Part shown: piece after piece, positions 1-7,486 of the stretch
How the letters are laid out: each line of letters begins with the position of its first letter
How positions within the stretch are numbered: the first letter of the stretch is position 1
From: CAYLLN01 sp033762315
Lineage (GTDB): Bacteria > Planctomycetota > Planctomycetia > Pirellulales > Pirellulaceae
Direction: 5' to 3'
DNA length: 24,481 nucleotides
NCBI GenBank assembly: GCA_033762315.1
Contig: JANRLS010000221.1
Coordinates: forward strand, 1 to 24,481
The notes under the pieces: generated by a model
Told to the model about the DNA's origin: nothing
Database searches by the model: none
The model's input: the letters and a program-made list of their open reading frames with translations, nothing else
Position numbers and translations under genes: made by a program

Positions 1-128
1 AAGTGGAGCGCTCGATAAGCTGGCTCCAGAACTTTCGGCGTCTTGTCACGCGTTACGAGTACCATGCCCATCTCTTTCACGGATTCGTCCAGCTTGCGTG
101 CCTCATCGTCGTCCTAGGACGGTTTTGA
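1..128 (+). CDS. IS5-like transposase, C-terminal end (partial, runs off left edge)
   Basis: An open frame enters from the left edge (codons in phase with position 3) and stops at TGA 126-128, giving about 41 visible residues. It contains VERSISWLQNFRRLVTRYE followed by HAHLFHGFVQLACLIVVL. This pattern (E-R, WLQNFRRL, RYE, then a hydrophobic helix) is typical of the C-terminal end of DDE transposases of the IS5 family, where the Glu before Arg is the last catalytic acid. Only the 3' end is present, so intactness, element length and the left end cannot be judged. The family call comes from motif recognition only. Confidence 0.75.
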   Translation, partial: VERSISWLQNFRRLVTRYEYHAHLFHGFVQLACLIVVLGRF

Positions 129-137
129 AATACGCTC
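121..137 (+). repeat. Candidate right terminal inverted repeat of the IS5-like element
   Basis: GGTTTTGAAATACGCTC overlaps the transposase stop codon. IS5-family elements often end with a GGTTTTGA-type terminal repeat immediately after the transposase gene. The partner left end lies outside the window, so this is an inference from position and resemblance. The bases just outside (TAG, 138-140) would be one copy of a short target duplication. Confidence 0.4.
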
Positions 138-192
138 TAGAATTTAACGAAATCCCCGTCAGCGGGCAAATCATCATCGCGGAGAATCGGCC

Positions 193-525
193 ATGAGCGG
201 TGCGTCGGAAAATCGGTCGTCGAGCGGCGGATGGGGCGTGGTGATCGTGGTTGTCGGGCTGCTGTTGGTGTTGCCATGCCTGCTAGGCGTAGTGGCGGTG
301 GCGGGCTTGGCTTTCTTCCTCGGGGTTCGCAGCGAGCCCGTCCCCGTGATGACCGCTCCCGTGACCATGCCCACGAGCGACTTCACCGCCCCCAAGGCTT
401 CGGAATTGCCCGATCTTTCCGCGCCGCTCAGTCCCGACTTCGCGCCTGGTAACGAGATCGCTCCACCACCGGCCGATGGCCTCCCCCCCGCACCGCCGTT
501 CCCGCCCCTGCCGGACGTGAAATAG
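193..525 (+). CDS. Small membrane protein with Pro-rich C-terminal tail, unknown function
   Basis: This is a 110-residue protein. A Ser/Gly-rich N-terminus is followed by a long hydrophobic stretch at residues 14-44 (one long or two short membrane helices around an LPCLLG hinge). The rest, residues 46-110, is Pro/Ala/Asp-rich and lacks a recognisable fold. The start ATG at 193 has a good ribosome binding site (GGAGA at 181-185). I do not recognise the family; such short anchored low-complexity proteins are common in planctomycete genomes. It lies between the IS remnant and the Amt kinase with no operon partner. The coding call is supported by the start context and composition rather than homology. 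Confidence 0.6.
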   Translation: MSGASENRSSSGGWGVVIVVVGLLLVLPCLLGVVAVAGLAFFLGVRSEPVPVMTAPVTMPTSDFTAPKASELPDLSAPLSPDFAPGNEIAPPPADGLPPAPPFPPLPDVK

Positions 526-855
526 CCAGCCAGGGCACCGAAATTTGACTCGCCGCGCCAATCGGTCCGTGGTCGCATTGTGTCACTGGGCCGGTTTTGT
601 CGAACTTAACGGTTTATCTGGAACCGGAATCACGGTGCGTTTGGCCGCAATTTGACTTACCCCCAGAGGGTGGGCCACTCTGTCGCACCCTGCAAGCTAG
701 GGTTGCGGGCCACGCCGAGCTGTCCCGGGCGGAGCAGCGCGACTGGCAATACAAAACCACGTCCGGCCTGCCTCTCCCGCGTTCCGGAACGTCACCAACC
801 AGCTAGCCGCGCAGCCCATGCGCGCGGAAACCGTTTGCGCCGGAGAGTTCGCCCC
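526..855. other. 330-base gene-free stretch before the Amt kinase
   Basis: No convincing gene is seen. The kinase reading frame stays open back to 652, but that translation (68 residues, Arg/Pro/Ser-rich) does not resemble an Amt N-terminus, so it is treated as leader. Short inverted repeats occur (ACCCT 7 bases from AGGGT near 693-709; AGAG/CTCT around GGGCC near 666-682). AATTTGACT appears at 542-550 and again at 652-660. I found no good sigma-70 promoter or sigma-54 (GG-N10-GC) site, so the promoter of the downstream signalling genes is unidentified. Confidence 0.5.
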
Positions 856-3800
856 ATGAATGCCCCCACGCTTGCCGATTCGGTCTGGGTGCTGGTCTGC
901 GCCGCCCTGGTCATGCTCATGCAGTGCGGGTTCTGTTTCTTGGAGACGGGCTTCGCTCGCGCCAAGAACAGCATCAATGTCGCGATCAAGAACCTGATCG
1001 ACTTTTGCATCAGCGGCCTGGCTTTTTGGGCCTTTGGCTTCGCGATCATGTTTGGCGCGAGTTGGTGGGGCCTGTTCGGCACTACGCAGTTTTTGCCGAG
1101 CCTGTCGGCGACGCCGTGGCTACTGACGGTGTTTCTCTTTCAGATGATGTTCTGCTCGACCTCGACCACGATCATTTCGGGAGCCGTGGCCGAGCGGATT
1201 CGCTTTCGCTCCTATCTGCTGATCGCTTTTTTCGTCTCCGCCGTCATCTATCCGATTTTTGGGCACTGGGCCTGGGCCGGCGTGCTCGAAGGGACCCCGA
1301 CCGGCTGGCTCGCGAAGCTCGGCTTCATCGATTTTGCCGGCTCGACCGTGGTGCATTCGGTCGGCGGCTGGGTGTCGCTGGCGGCGTGCCTGATTCTCGG
1401 CCCCCGCATCGGCCGGTTCGACAAGGGGGTCGCTCCGATGCACGGCCACAGCCTCGCCATCTCGACCATCGGTTGCCTGATCTTGTGGTTCGGCTGGTTT
1501 GGCTTCAACGGCGGCAGCACCCTCGCCATCAATGCCGCCGTGCCGCACATCCTCGTCAATACCAATCTCGCCGCCGCGGCAGGGGGAGTCGCCGCGCTCG
1601 CGGCGGCCTGGTATTTCGAGCGGCTTCCGTCGGTCAGTCAAACGATCAATGGGGTCATCGCCGGCCTCGTCGGCATCACGGCCTCGTGTCACGTGGTCGA
1701 ACCTTGGGCGGCCGTGCTGATCGGCGCGACCGCCGGCGTGATCGTCGTGCTGGGCACCTACTTGCTCGAACGGATCAAAATTGACGACGTGGTGGGCGCG
1801 ATTCCCGTGCATGGAATGTGCGGCCTGTGGGGAACGCTCGCCGTCGCGTTGTTCATCGGCGGCGACAAGCTCCCCGCAGGCATGAGCCGCTTGGACCTCC
1901 TGGGAGTGCAATTGCTGGGAATTGCCGTGTGCTTTGGCTGGGCGTTCGGCGTCAGCTTCGTCGCGCTGGCCGCGATCAACCGGTTCCTGCCGCTGCGGGC
2001 GAGCGCGGCCGACGAGATGCAGGGGCTGAACGTCGCCGAGCATGGCGCGACCAGCGAGCTGATCGACCTCTTGGACAATATGGGGCAGCAGCGCCGCTTG
2101 GGAGATTTCTCCTCGCAGGTGCATGTCGAGCCGCACACCGAAGTAGGCCAGATCGCCGCCGAGTACAACCGCGTGCTGGAGCGCGTCAATGCCGAAATTC
2201 AGGCCCGCGAAGAGGCCTGCAGCGCGCTCCGCGCGGCCGAGGAAAAGTATCGCTCGATCTTCGAAAATGCCCTCGAGGGGATTTTTCAGACCTCGCCCGA
2301 CGGCCAGTACCTGAGCGCCAATCGCAAGCTGGCCCAAATCTATGGCTACGATTCGGTCGCCGAGCTGACCGCCTCGATGCACTCCATCGAAAAGCAGTTG
2401 TACGTCGATCCCGCCCGTCGCAATGAGTTCGTACGGCTGATGACGGAACGCGGCGAGATCGCCGAGTTCGAGTCGCAGGTGTATCGCCGCGACGGCAGCA
2501 TCATTTGGATCAGCGAAAACGCCCGGGCCATCAGAGATGCGTCGGGCAAGCTGTTGCACTACGAAGGAACGGTCGAGGACATCACGCACCGCAAGCAAAC
2601 CGCCAATCTGCAAGCTGAGGTTGAAGCCGCGGTCGCCGCCAGCCAGGCGAAGAGCCAATTTCTGGCCCACATGAGCCATGAAATTCGCACCCCGCTGAAC
2701 GGCGTCATCGGGATGCTGCAACTTTTGACGGACACCAAGCTCGACGATCGGCAATCCCGCTACGTGCAAATTGGTCGCTCTTCGGCCGACAACCTGCTCG
2801 CCCTCATCAACGATGTGCTCGACTTCTCCAAAATCGAGGCCGGCAAGCTGGAGCTTGAAGCGTTCGAGTTCGATCTCCATGACCTGCTCGAGGAGGTGAC
2901 CGAGCAGTTCAGCCACCGGGCCGGCGGCAAGGGGATCGAGCTTTCGTGCCGCATCGACCCCGGAGTGCCGCGACAAGTGCGGGGCGATGGCAAGCGGCTG
3001 CGGCAGGTCATCGTCAATTTGACGAGCAACGCCCTCAAGTTCACCGAGAAGGGGGAAGTCGCGATTCGGGCCGAGGTGGTCGCCGCCGGCAAGGGGCGAG
3101 GCGAGGTGCGGCTTTCGGTGCGCGATACGGGGATCGGCATTCCCGCCGAGCGCCGCGACCGCCTGTTCACGCCCTTCACGCAGGTCGATGCCTCGACCAC
3201 CCGCAAGTATGGCGGCACCGGCCTGGGCCTCGCCATCTGCAAACAAATCGTGGGGCTGATGGGGGGGCAAATCGGCATCGATAGCGAAGTCGGCCGCGGC
3301 TCGACCTTCTGGTGCCAGTTGCCGCTCGAATCCGCCGCTCCCGCCGCGCCTTCGTCCGCTCGTCCGCACGAGCTGAACGGCCTGCGGATGTTGGCGGTGG
3401 ACGACCAACCGACAAGCGTCGCCATCTTGCGCGACCTCGTTTCGTGTTGGGGCATGTCGCTTACTAGCACGCCCCGTTTGGACGACGCGCTCGACCGGCT
3501 GCGACTTGCCGCCGAGTCGGGCCAACCGTATGCCGCCGTGGTGCTCGCACATCAAGTGCCGGGTGCCGACGCCTTCCCGCTGGTCCGGCAGATGAAGGCC
3601 GATCCGCTGCTTAGCCAACTGCCGGTGTTTTTGCTGACCGCGATCGACACGCCGCTCGACAAAGCGGCCTGCGCGAATGCCGGCGTGGCGGGAGTGATCA
3701 CCAAGCCCATCCGTCAATCGCGGCTGCTCGACTCGATTGTCAGCGGTCTGCACGCGGCAGCGCAGCGAACCGTCGCCCCGGTTGCCGCGGGGTCCACTCG

Positions 3801-4716
3801 CGCGACTCATCCGCCGCGCAACGCCCACAAGCTGCTCGTCGCCGAAGACAACGAGATCAATCAACTCGTCACCAGCGAGCTGCTCCGCTCGGCCGGGTAC
3901 GAATGCGATCTCGTCGGCAATGGTCAGGAGGCGATCGACGCCCTGCGGCGCGGCGGCTATGCCCTGGTGCTGATGGACTGCCAGATGCCCGTGCTCGACG
4001 GTTTCGCCGCGAGCCGGCGCATTCGCGAACTCGAATCGCGCGGCGAGTTCTCGCACGCCGGGGCAATTCCGATCGTCGCTCTCACCGCCAATGCCGTCAG
4101 CGGCGACCGCGAACTGTGCCTGGCCGCCGGCATGAGCGACTATGCGACAAAGCCGATCGACCGCGGGCAACTGCTCGCCGCGCTGGAACGGAGTTTGAAA
4201 GGCCGCGAAGTTCCAGGTTCCAAGTTGGAGCTGCAAAGATCGCCCAGCGCATCCACGATCGCGAGTTCGAAAGCAACAAACAACCCAACTTTGAACCTTG
4301 AACCTGCAACTCTAAACTCCGCACTGACCACTCCGCCCGTCCCGCCCGCGCCACCGACGCCGACCGTTCCCGCCTTCAATCGGGACGAACTGCTCGCGCG
4401 GTGCTCGGGCGACGCGAGTTTCGCGGCCAGCCTGCTGGCTCGCTTTCGCGACCGCCTGCCAGAGCAGCGACGGCAAATCGCCACGGCGGTGCAAGAGCAA
4501 AAGCCGGCCGAAGCCAAGCGACTGGTCCACACGCTGAAGGGGACCGCCGCCAATCTCGCCGCCGGGCCGCTGAGCCAAGCGGCAGCCGCCTTGGAGACCG
4601 CGCTTTCGGAGTCGGGCGGTGCGAACGGCACGACAACCTTGGGAACACTCGAACGCGAAATCGACCGTTGCCTGAACGACCTGCAGCGGCTGCTCGCGCA
4701 GGGACAACTTTTGTAG
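856..4716 (+). CDS. Ammonium transporter-like sensor fused to a hybrid histidine kinase (Amt-PAS-HisKA-HATPase-REC-REC-HPt)
   Basis: The protein has 1286 residues. Residues 1 to about 395 form an Amt/Rep/Rh channel domain. It has the start motif FLETGFARAKN, AVAERIRFR, DFAGSTVVHSVGGW (first pore His) and IPVHGMCGLWG (second pore His), and ends in the Amt-type GLNVAEHG. A linker and coiled coil lead to a PAS domain (about 460-580). HisKA follows with MSHEIRTPLNG (phospho-acceptor H608), then HATPase with NLTSNALKF, DTGIGIP and GGTGLGLAIC. The first receiver (from about 845) keeps D849/D850 and the Lys of ITKP but has Ala898 at the phospho-Asp position. The second receiver is intact (LMDCQMP, D1041). 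The C-terminal HPt carries LVHTLKGTAAN (H1225). The ATG at 856 was chosen because Amt similarity starts there and GGAG lies at 842-845; the frame is open further upstream. It likely senses ammonium at the inner membrane and signals to the adjacent HD-GYP regulator. Whether it also transports ammonium cannot be told. Confidence 0.93.
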   Translation: MNAPTLADSVWVLVCAALVMLMQCGFCFLETGFARAKNSINVAIKNLIDFCISGLAFWAFGFAIMFGASWWGLFGTTQFLPSLSATPWLLTVFLFQMMFCSTSTTIISGAVAERIRFRSYLLIAFFVSAVIYPIFGHWAWAGVLEGTPTGWLAKLGFIDFAGSTVVHSVGGWVSLAACLILGPRIGRFDKGVAPMHGHSLAISTIGCLILWFGWFGFNGGSTLAINAAVPHILVNTNLAAAAGGVAALAAAWYFERLPSVSQTINGVIAGLVGITASCHVVEPWAAVLIGATAGVIVVLGTYLLERIKIDDVVGAIPVHGMCGLWGTLAVALFIGGDKLPAGMSRLDLLGVQLLGIAVCFGWAFGVSFVALAAINRFLPLRASAADEMQGLNVAEHGATSELIDLLDNMGQQRRLGDFSSQVHVEPHTEVGQIAAEYNRVLERVNAEIQAREEACSALRAAEEKYRSIFENALEGIFQTSPDGQYLSANRKLAQIYGYDSVAELTASMHSIEKQLYVDPARRNEFVRLMTERGEIAEFESQVYRRDGSIIWISENARAIRDASGKLLHYEGTVEDITHRKQTANLQAEVEAAVAASQAKSQFLAHMSHEIRTPLNGVIGMLQLLTDTKLDDRQSRYVQIGRSSADNLLALINDVLDFSKIEAGKLELEAFEFDLHDLLEEVTEQFSHRAGGKGIELSCRIDPGVPRQVRGDGKRLRQVIVNLTSNALKFTEKGEVAIRAEVVAAGKGRGEVRLSVRDTGIGIPAERRDRLFTPFTQVDASTTRKYGGTGLGLAICKQIVGLMGGQIGIDSEVGRGSTFWCQLPLESAAPAAPSSARPHELNGLRMLAVDDQPTSVAILRDLVSCWGMSLTSTPRLDDALDRLRLAAESGQPYAAVVLAHQVPGADAFPLVRQMKADPLLSQLPVFLLTAIDTPLDKAACANAGVAGVITKPIRQSRLLDSIVSGLHAAAQRTVAPVAAGSTRATHPPRNAHKLLVAEDNEINQLVTSELLRSAGYECDLVGNGQEAIDALRRGGYALVLMDCQMPVLDGFAASRRIRELESRGEFSHAGAIPIVALTANAVSGDRELCLAAGMSDYATKPIDRGQLLAALERSLKGREVPGSKLELQRSPSASTIASSKATNNPTLNLEPATLNSALTTPPVPPAPPTPTVPAFNRDELLARCSGDASFAASLLARFRDRLPEQRRQIATAVQEQKPAEAKRLVHTLKGTAANLAAGPLSQAAAALETALSESGGANGTTTLGTLEREIDRCLNDLQRLLAQGQLL
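4210..4303. repeat. Imperfect inverted repeat inside the kinase gene, REC2-HPt linker
   Basis: The left arm GTTCCAGGTTCCAAGTTG (4210-4227) matches the reverse complement of the right arm CAACTTTGAACCTTGAAC (4286-4303) at 16 of 18 positions. The arms and the bases between them are visibly AT-richer than the surrounding gene. The element is read through in frame and encodes a low-complexity Ser/Thr/Asn linker between the second receiver and the HPt domain. It looks like a short palindromic intergenic-type repeat that landed in a tolerant linker. Confidence 0.5.
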
Positions 4717-4726
4717 TCGAGGGGTT

Positions 4727-5758
4727 ATGCGCATCCTGATTGCCGATGATGATGAAATCGCCCTGGAGATGCTGCGGCACACGCTGACGCGGGCCGGGCA
4801 CCACGTCGAGACGGCCACCAACGGCCGCGAGGCGCTGGCCATCCTTCGCGAAGGTCGCACCCGCTGCGTCATTTCCGACTGGGAAATGCCCGAAATGACC
4901 GGGATCGAGCTGTGCGAGGCCATTCGCGGCGGCGAATTCGATGCCTACGTCTATATCATCCTCCTCACCAGCCGGGCCGAGCCGGACGAGATCGTCGCCG
5001 GCATGAACGCCGGTGCCGACGACTTCATCGCCAAGCCGTTCAACACGGCGGAGCTGCTTGTCCGCATCCGCGCTGGGGAGCGCGTTCTGTCGCTCGAAAC
5101 CCGCGAGATGGCGATCTTCGCCCTGGCCAAGCTCTCCGAATCGCGCGATCCCGAAACGGGCCATCACTTGGAGCGCGTGCAGTGCTACTCGAAGGTGCTC
5201 GCCCAAAAACTGGCGGAAATGCCCGATGCCCCCGCCGAAATCGACGCCGAGTTCATCCGCCTGATCTATCAAACCAGCCCCCTGCACGACATCGGCAAGG
5301 TCGCCATTCCCGATTTCGTGCTCCGCAAGCCCGGCCGGCTGAGCAATGCCGAATTCGAGATCATGAAGATGCATACCGCGCTCGGTGCCGAGACCCTCGA
5401 CGCGGCGCTGCAGCGGTTTCCGGAAGCTCGCTTCCTGCACGTGGCCCGCGACATCACCGCTGCCCACCACGAACGATTCGACGGCAGCGGCTATCCGCTC
5501 GGCCTCAAGGGGGAGGAGATTCCGCTCTGCGCGCGAATCGTCGCCTTGGCCGACGTGTACGACGCCCTGACGAGCAAGCGCTGCTACAAAGAGGCTTTCT
5601 CGCACCTGATCGCCAAGTCGATCATCGAAAAGGACTGCGGCACCCACTTCGATCCCCGGATCGTCGCCGCCTTCCTCGCCGCCGAAGAGGAGTTCATCTC
5701 CATCCAGCGCCGCTACAGCACTGCCGAAAATCCGCCGGTGGCGGCGCTGGCGAGATAG
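4727..5758 (+). CDS. Response regulator with HD-GYP c-di-GMP phosphodiesterase output (RpfG-like)
   Basis: The protein has 343 residues. Residues 1-120 are a receiver with acidic pocket D7/D8/D9, phospho-acceptor D51 in VISDWEMPEMTG and the Lys of IAKPF. Residues about 125-330 are an HD-GYP domain with ETGHHLERV, LHDIGKVAIPD (H187, D188), HHERFDGSGYP (H247, H248) and ALADVYDALTS. All signature residues of an active metal-dependent phosphodiesterase are present; the family hydrolyses c-di-GMP to pGpG or GMP. The start ATG lies 10 bases after the Amt kinase stop, with GAGGGG just upstream, so the two genes are almost certainly co-transcribed. It is the likely output of the Amt kinase phosphorelay, although its receiver could also take phosphate from other kinases. 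Confidence 0.93.
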   Translation: MRILIADDDEIALEMLRHTLTRAGHHVETATNGREALAILREGRTRCVISDWEMPEMTGIELCEAIRGGEFDAYVYIILLTSRAEPDEIVAGMNAGADDFIAKPFNTAELLVRIRAGERVLSLETREMAIFALAKLSESRDPETGHHLERVQCYSKVLAQKLAEMPDAPAEIDAEFIRLIYQTSPLHDIGKVAIPDFVLRKPGRLSNAEFEIMKMHTALGAETLDAALQRFPEARFLHVARDITAAHHERFDGSGYPLGLKGEEIPLCARIVALADVYDALTSKRCYKEAFSHLIAKSIIEKDCGTHFDPRIVAAFLAAEEEFISIQRRYSTAENPPVAALAR

Positions 5759-5834
5759 CAAAGAGAAGCCCGATCGCACGATCATTCTTAACAATTCTCC
5801 CTTACGCTGTGGCCTCTCTTCGAGAGCCAAGCGT

Positions 5835-7442
5835 ATGAACAATAGACTCGCGGGCTTCGCAAAATTTCAAGTGACCTTGGGCCATTTGCTACTGGTCACG
5901 GCAATCGTTGCGGTCATTGTGCGCGTTCTAACATTACAATTCTGGGAACCGCTGGAACGCTGGTGTCTGTTCGTGCCGGCGGTGGGCCTGGTGGTCGGGC
6001 TTGTTGCGGCAAAGTGGCTACGCCGGAGCGCTACCTTGACGTCGGCTATCTCGACGGTATTCGCCGCACTGATTGGATATCGACTCCTGTTGTCCTCACC
6101 GCCAAGCGGGTCAATAGCGAGTGCCATGGACCTGACGGAATTCTTCTTCTTGCCCTATTTCGTTTTGGTTGCATCATCGGTGTCCGGGGTCATTCTGGTA
6201 ACTGGTGTAATCGAGTTGGCCTGCCTGTGTGTGCAATTCCGTGGCTCGCGCTCAACGCCCTTCCGGCGTGCATTGACGCCTGGCGCACTTACTTGCGTTG
6301 TACTTGCCGCCACAGCCTGGTTTATCGCATTTGTTCGCCAGTCCGAAGACTCCTGGCGGCCTGAGTTCACGCTCTCACCCGAAGAAGCGGCACTCTACCT
6401 AAAACCGCTCGAGGCCCGCCGGCCTCATCCGAAAGCTCACGCTGGCAAGCGAGAAGTTACTTACGACCCAGAGCGGCGTGGACTCCTAAGTACCTGTGAC
6501 GGTGGCGTCACGGAAGGGTTTTACCATGTTCCGTCTGACGAGACTCCGCGCACGCTGTGGCTGACAAACGACGGCAGCCAAGTGGAATATTTCTTTGTGC
6601 ATATGGACAAGACACGGATCGATCATCGAACCCTCACACCCGGTGGAATGAAAACAATCGCCGAAAGTGGCGTGTCGAGCAGCGGATTCTGGGCGGCCGG
6701 CGAGCGACACTACATTGAATACTTGCACACGCGAAATTCCAACGACAAAACACATTGTCGCATTCGCGATACCCAGGGAAACACTTGTTACGAAGGTCAA
6801 TTGCCGACTAATCTGGGTCGAGTTTGCGATCTGACCCCCAATGGCTCCCACCTGCTTTTCGCGTATGTCCGAATGTCCCCGGACGCGGATTGCGGAAACG
6901 ACCGCAGTTTGTACCATTTGGCAATTTGGTCCACGGCCGCGGGCAAAGAGGTGTGGAGGAAGAATTATCGCGGTGACGGCAAACTGGTTGCGCCAACAAT
7001 CTCCGGCGACGGAAGACAAGTCGCCTATTCCAGGGAGTTGATCAATATCGAGCAGGGGACGACCGTTCTCTTGCCGTTACAAGCGATGACCTTTGCTGGC
7101 AACGACCAGTATTTACTTTTACTCGATGAACGAGATGCCGAGGAAATCCCTGAATCACTCCCTTGGTTGAAGGCCGTGCCCCTGTGGAAGCGTCTGCGGC
7201 AACCGACACTCTTGGAACAATATCGCGAGTACTACCCGCATCCAATCGCTCGCCCTTGCAGGCTGGCGCTGTTCGATTGCAAACAACTGCGAATCGTAAA
7301 GCATACACAGTGGATCCTTCACACTCGAAATGGCGACTGGCATTGGGACTCCCCATGGACAGCGACGATCTCGCCCACGGGAAATCGAGTACTAATGTCC
7401 GACGTGCGCGGCGAATGCTTTAGTTGGCGGATCAACGATTGA
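5835..7442 (+). CDS. Multi-pass membrane protein with large soluble C-terminal region, unknown function
   Basis: The protein has 535 residues. The N-terminal ~170 residues are hydrophobic, with likely membrane helices near 15-34, 43-60, 67-86, 103-132 and 150-167. The first resembles the FQxSLxxLLLxxTxVAV helix that opens many planctomycete-specific membrane proteins. The remaining ~365 residues contain spaced segments such as LWLTNDGSQVEYF, CDLTPNGSHLLFAY and TISGDGRQVAYSREL, which look like blades of a beta-propeller (WD40/TolB-like). That fold is an inference. The start at 5835 has GAGAG nearby. The gene is visibly richer in A/T and in rarer codons than its neighbours, which may mean later acquisition or low expression. 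It follows the HD-GYP gene by 76 bases and converges on the oxidoreductase gene. Function unknown. Confidence 0.8.
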   Translation: MNNRLAGFAKFQVTLGHLLLVTAIVAVIVRVLTLQFWEPLERWCLFVPAVGLVVGLVAAKWLRRSATLTSAISTVFAALIGYRLLLSSPPSGSIASAMDLTEFFFLPYFVLVASSVSGVILVTGVIELACLCVQFRGSRSTPFRRALTPGALTCVVLAATAWFIAFVRQSEDSWRPEFTLSPEEAALYLKPLEARRPHPKAHAGKREVTYDPERRGLLSTCDGGVTEGFYHVPSDETPRTLWLTNDGSQVEYFFVHMDKTRIDHRTLTPGGMKTIAESGVSSSGFWAAGERHYIEYLHTRNSNDKTHCRIRDTQGNTCYEGQLPTNLGRVCDLTPNGSHLLFAYVRMSPDADCGNDRSLYHLAIWSTAAGKEVWRKNYRGDGKLVAPTISGDGRQVAYSRELINIEQGTTVLLPLQAMTFAGNDQYLLLLDERDAEEIPESLPWLKAVPLWKRLRQPTLLEQYREYYPHPIARPCRLALFDCKQLRIVKHTQWILHTRNGDWHWDSPWTATISPTGNRVLMSDVRGECFSWRIND

Positions 7443-7486
7443 ACTGAAGTCGGATCAGGTTCAATTCTCACCTTGCCTTGCGCTCA

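Noticed and set aside
652..855. N-terminal extension of the Amt kinase by 68 residues
   Set aside because: The extension is Arg/Pro/Ser-rich with no similarity to Amt or a signal peptide; ATG 856 starts directly at the first Amt helix.
1120..4236. Open frame of 1038 codons on the minus strand, antisense to the Amt kinase
   Set aside because: The plus strand has an unmistakable multi-domain protein. The antisense translation is rich in Arg, Gly and His without domains and arises from GC-rich third codon positions.
5770..5790. GATCG/CGATC hairpin after the HD-GYP gene as a terminator
   Set aside because: Five-base stem with a 2-base loop and no T-run; not convincing.
4376..5842. Open frame of 488 codons on the minus strand, antisense to the HD-GYP gene
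   Set aside because: Mirror of a strongly conserved gene; no recognisable motifs in the antisense product.
7439..7464. TTGAAC/GTTCAA inverted repeat between convergent genes as a terminator
   Set aside because: Only a 6-base stem with a 14-base loop and no T-run on either strand; too weak to call.
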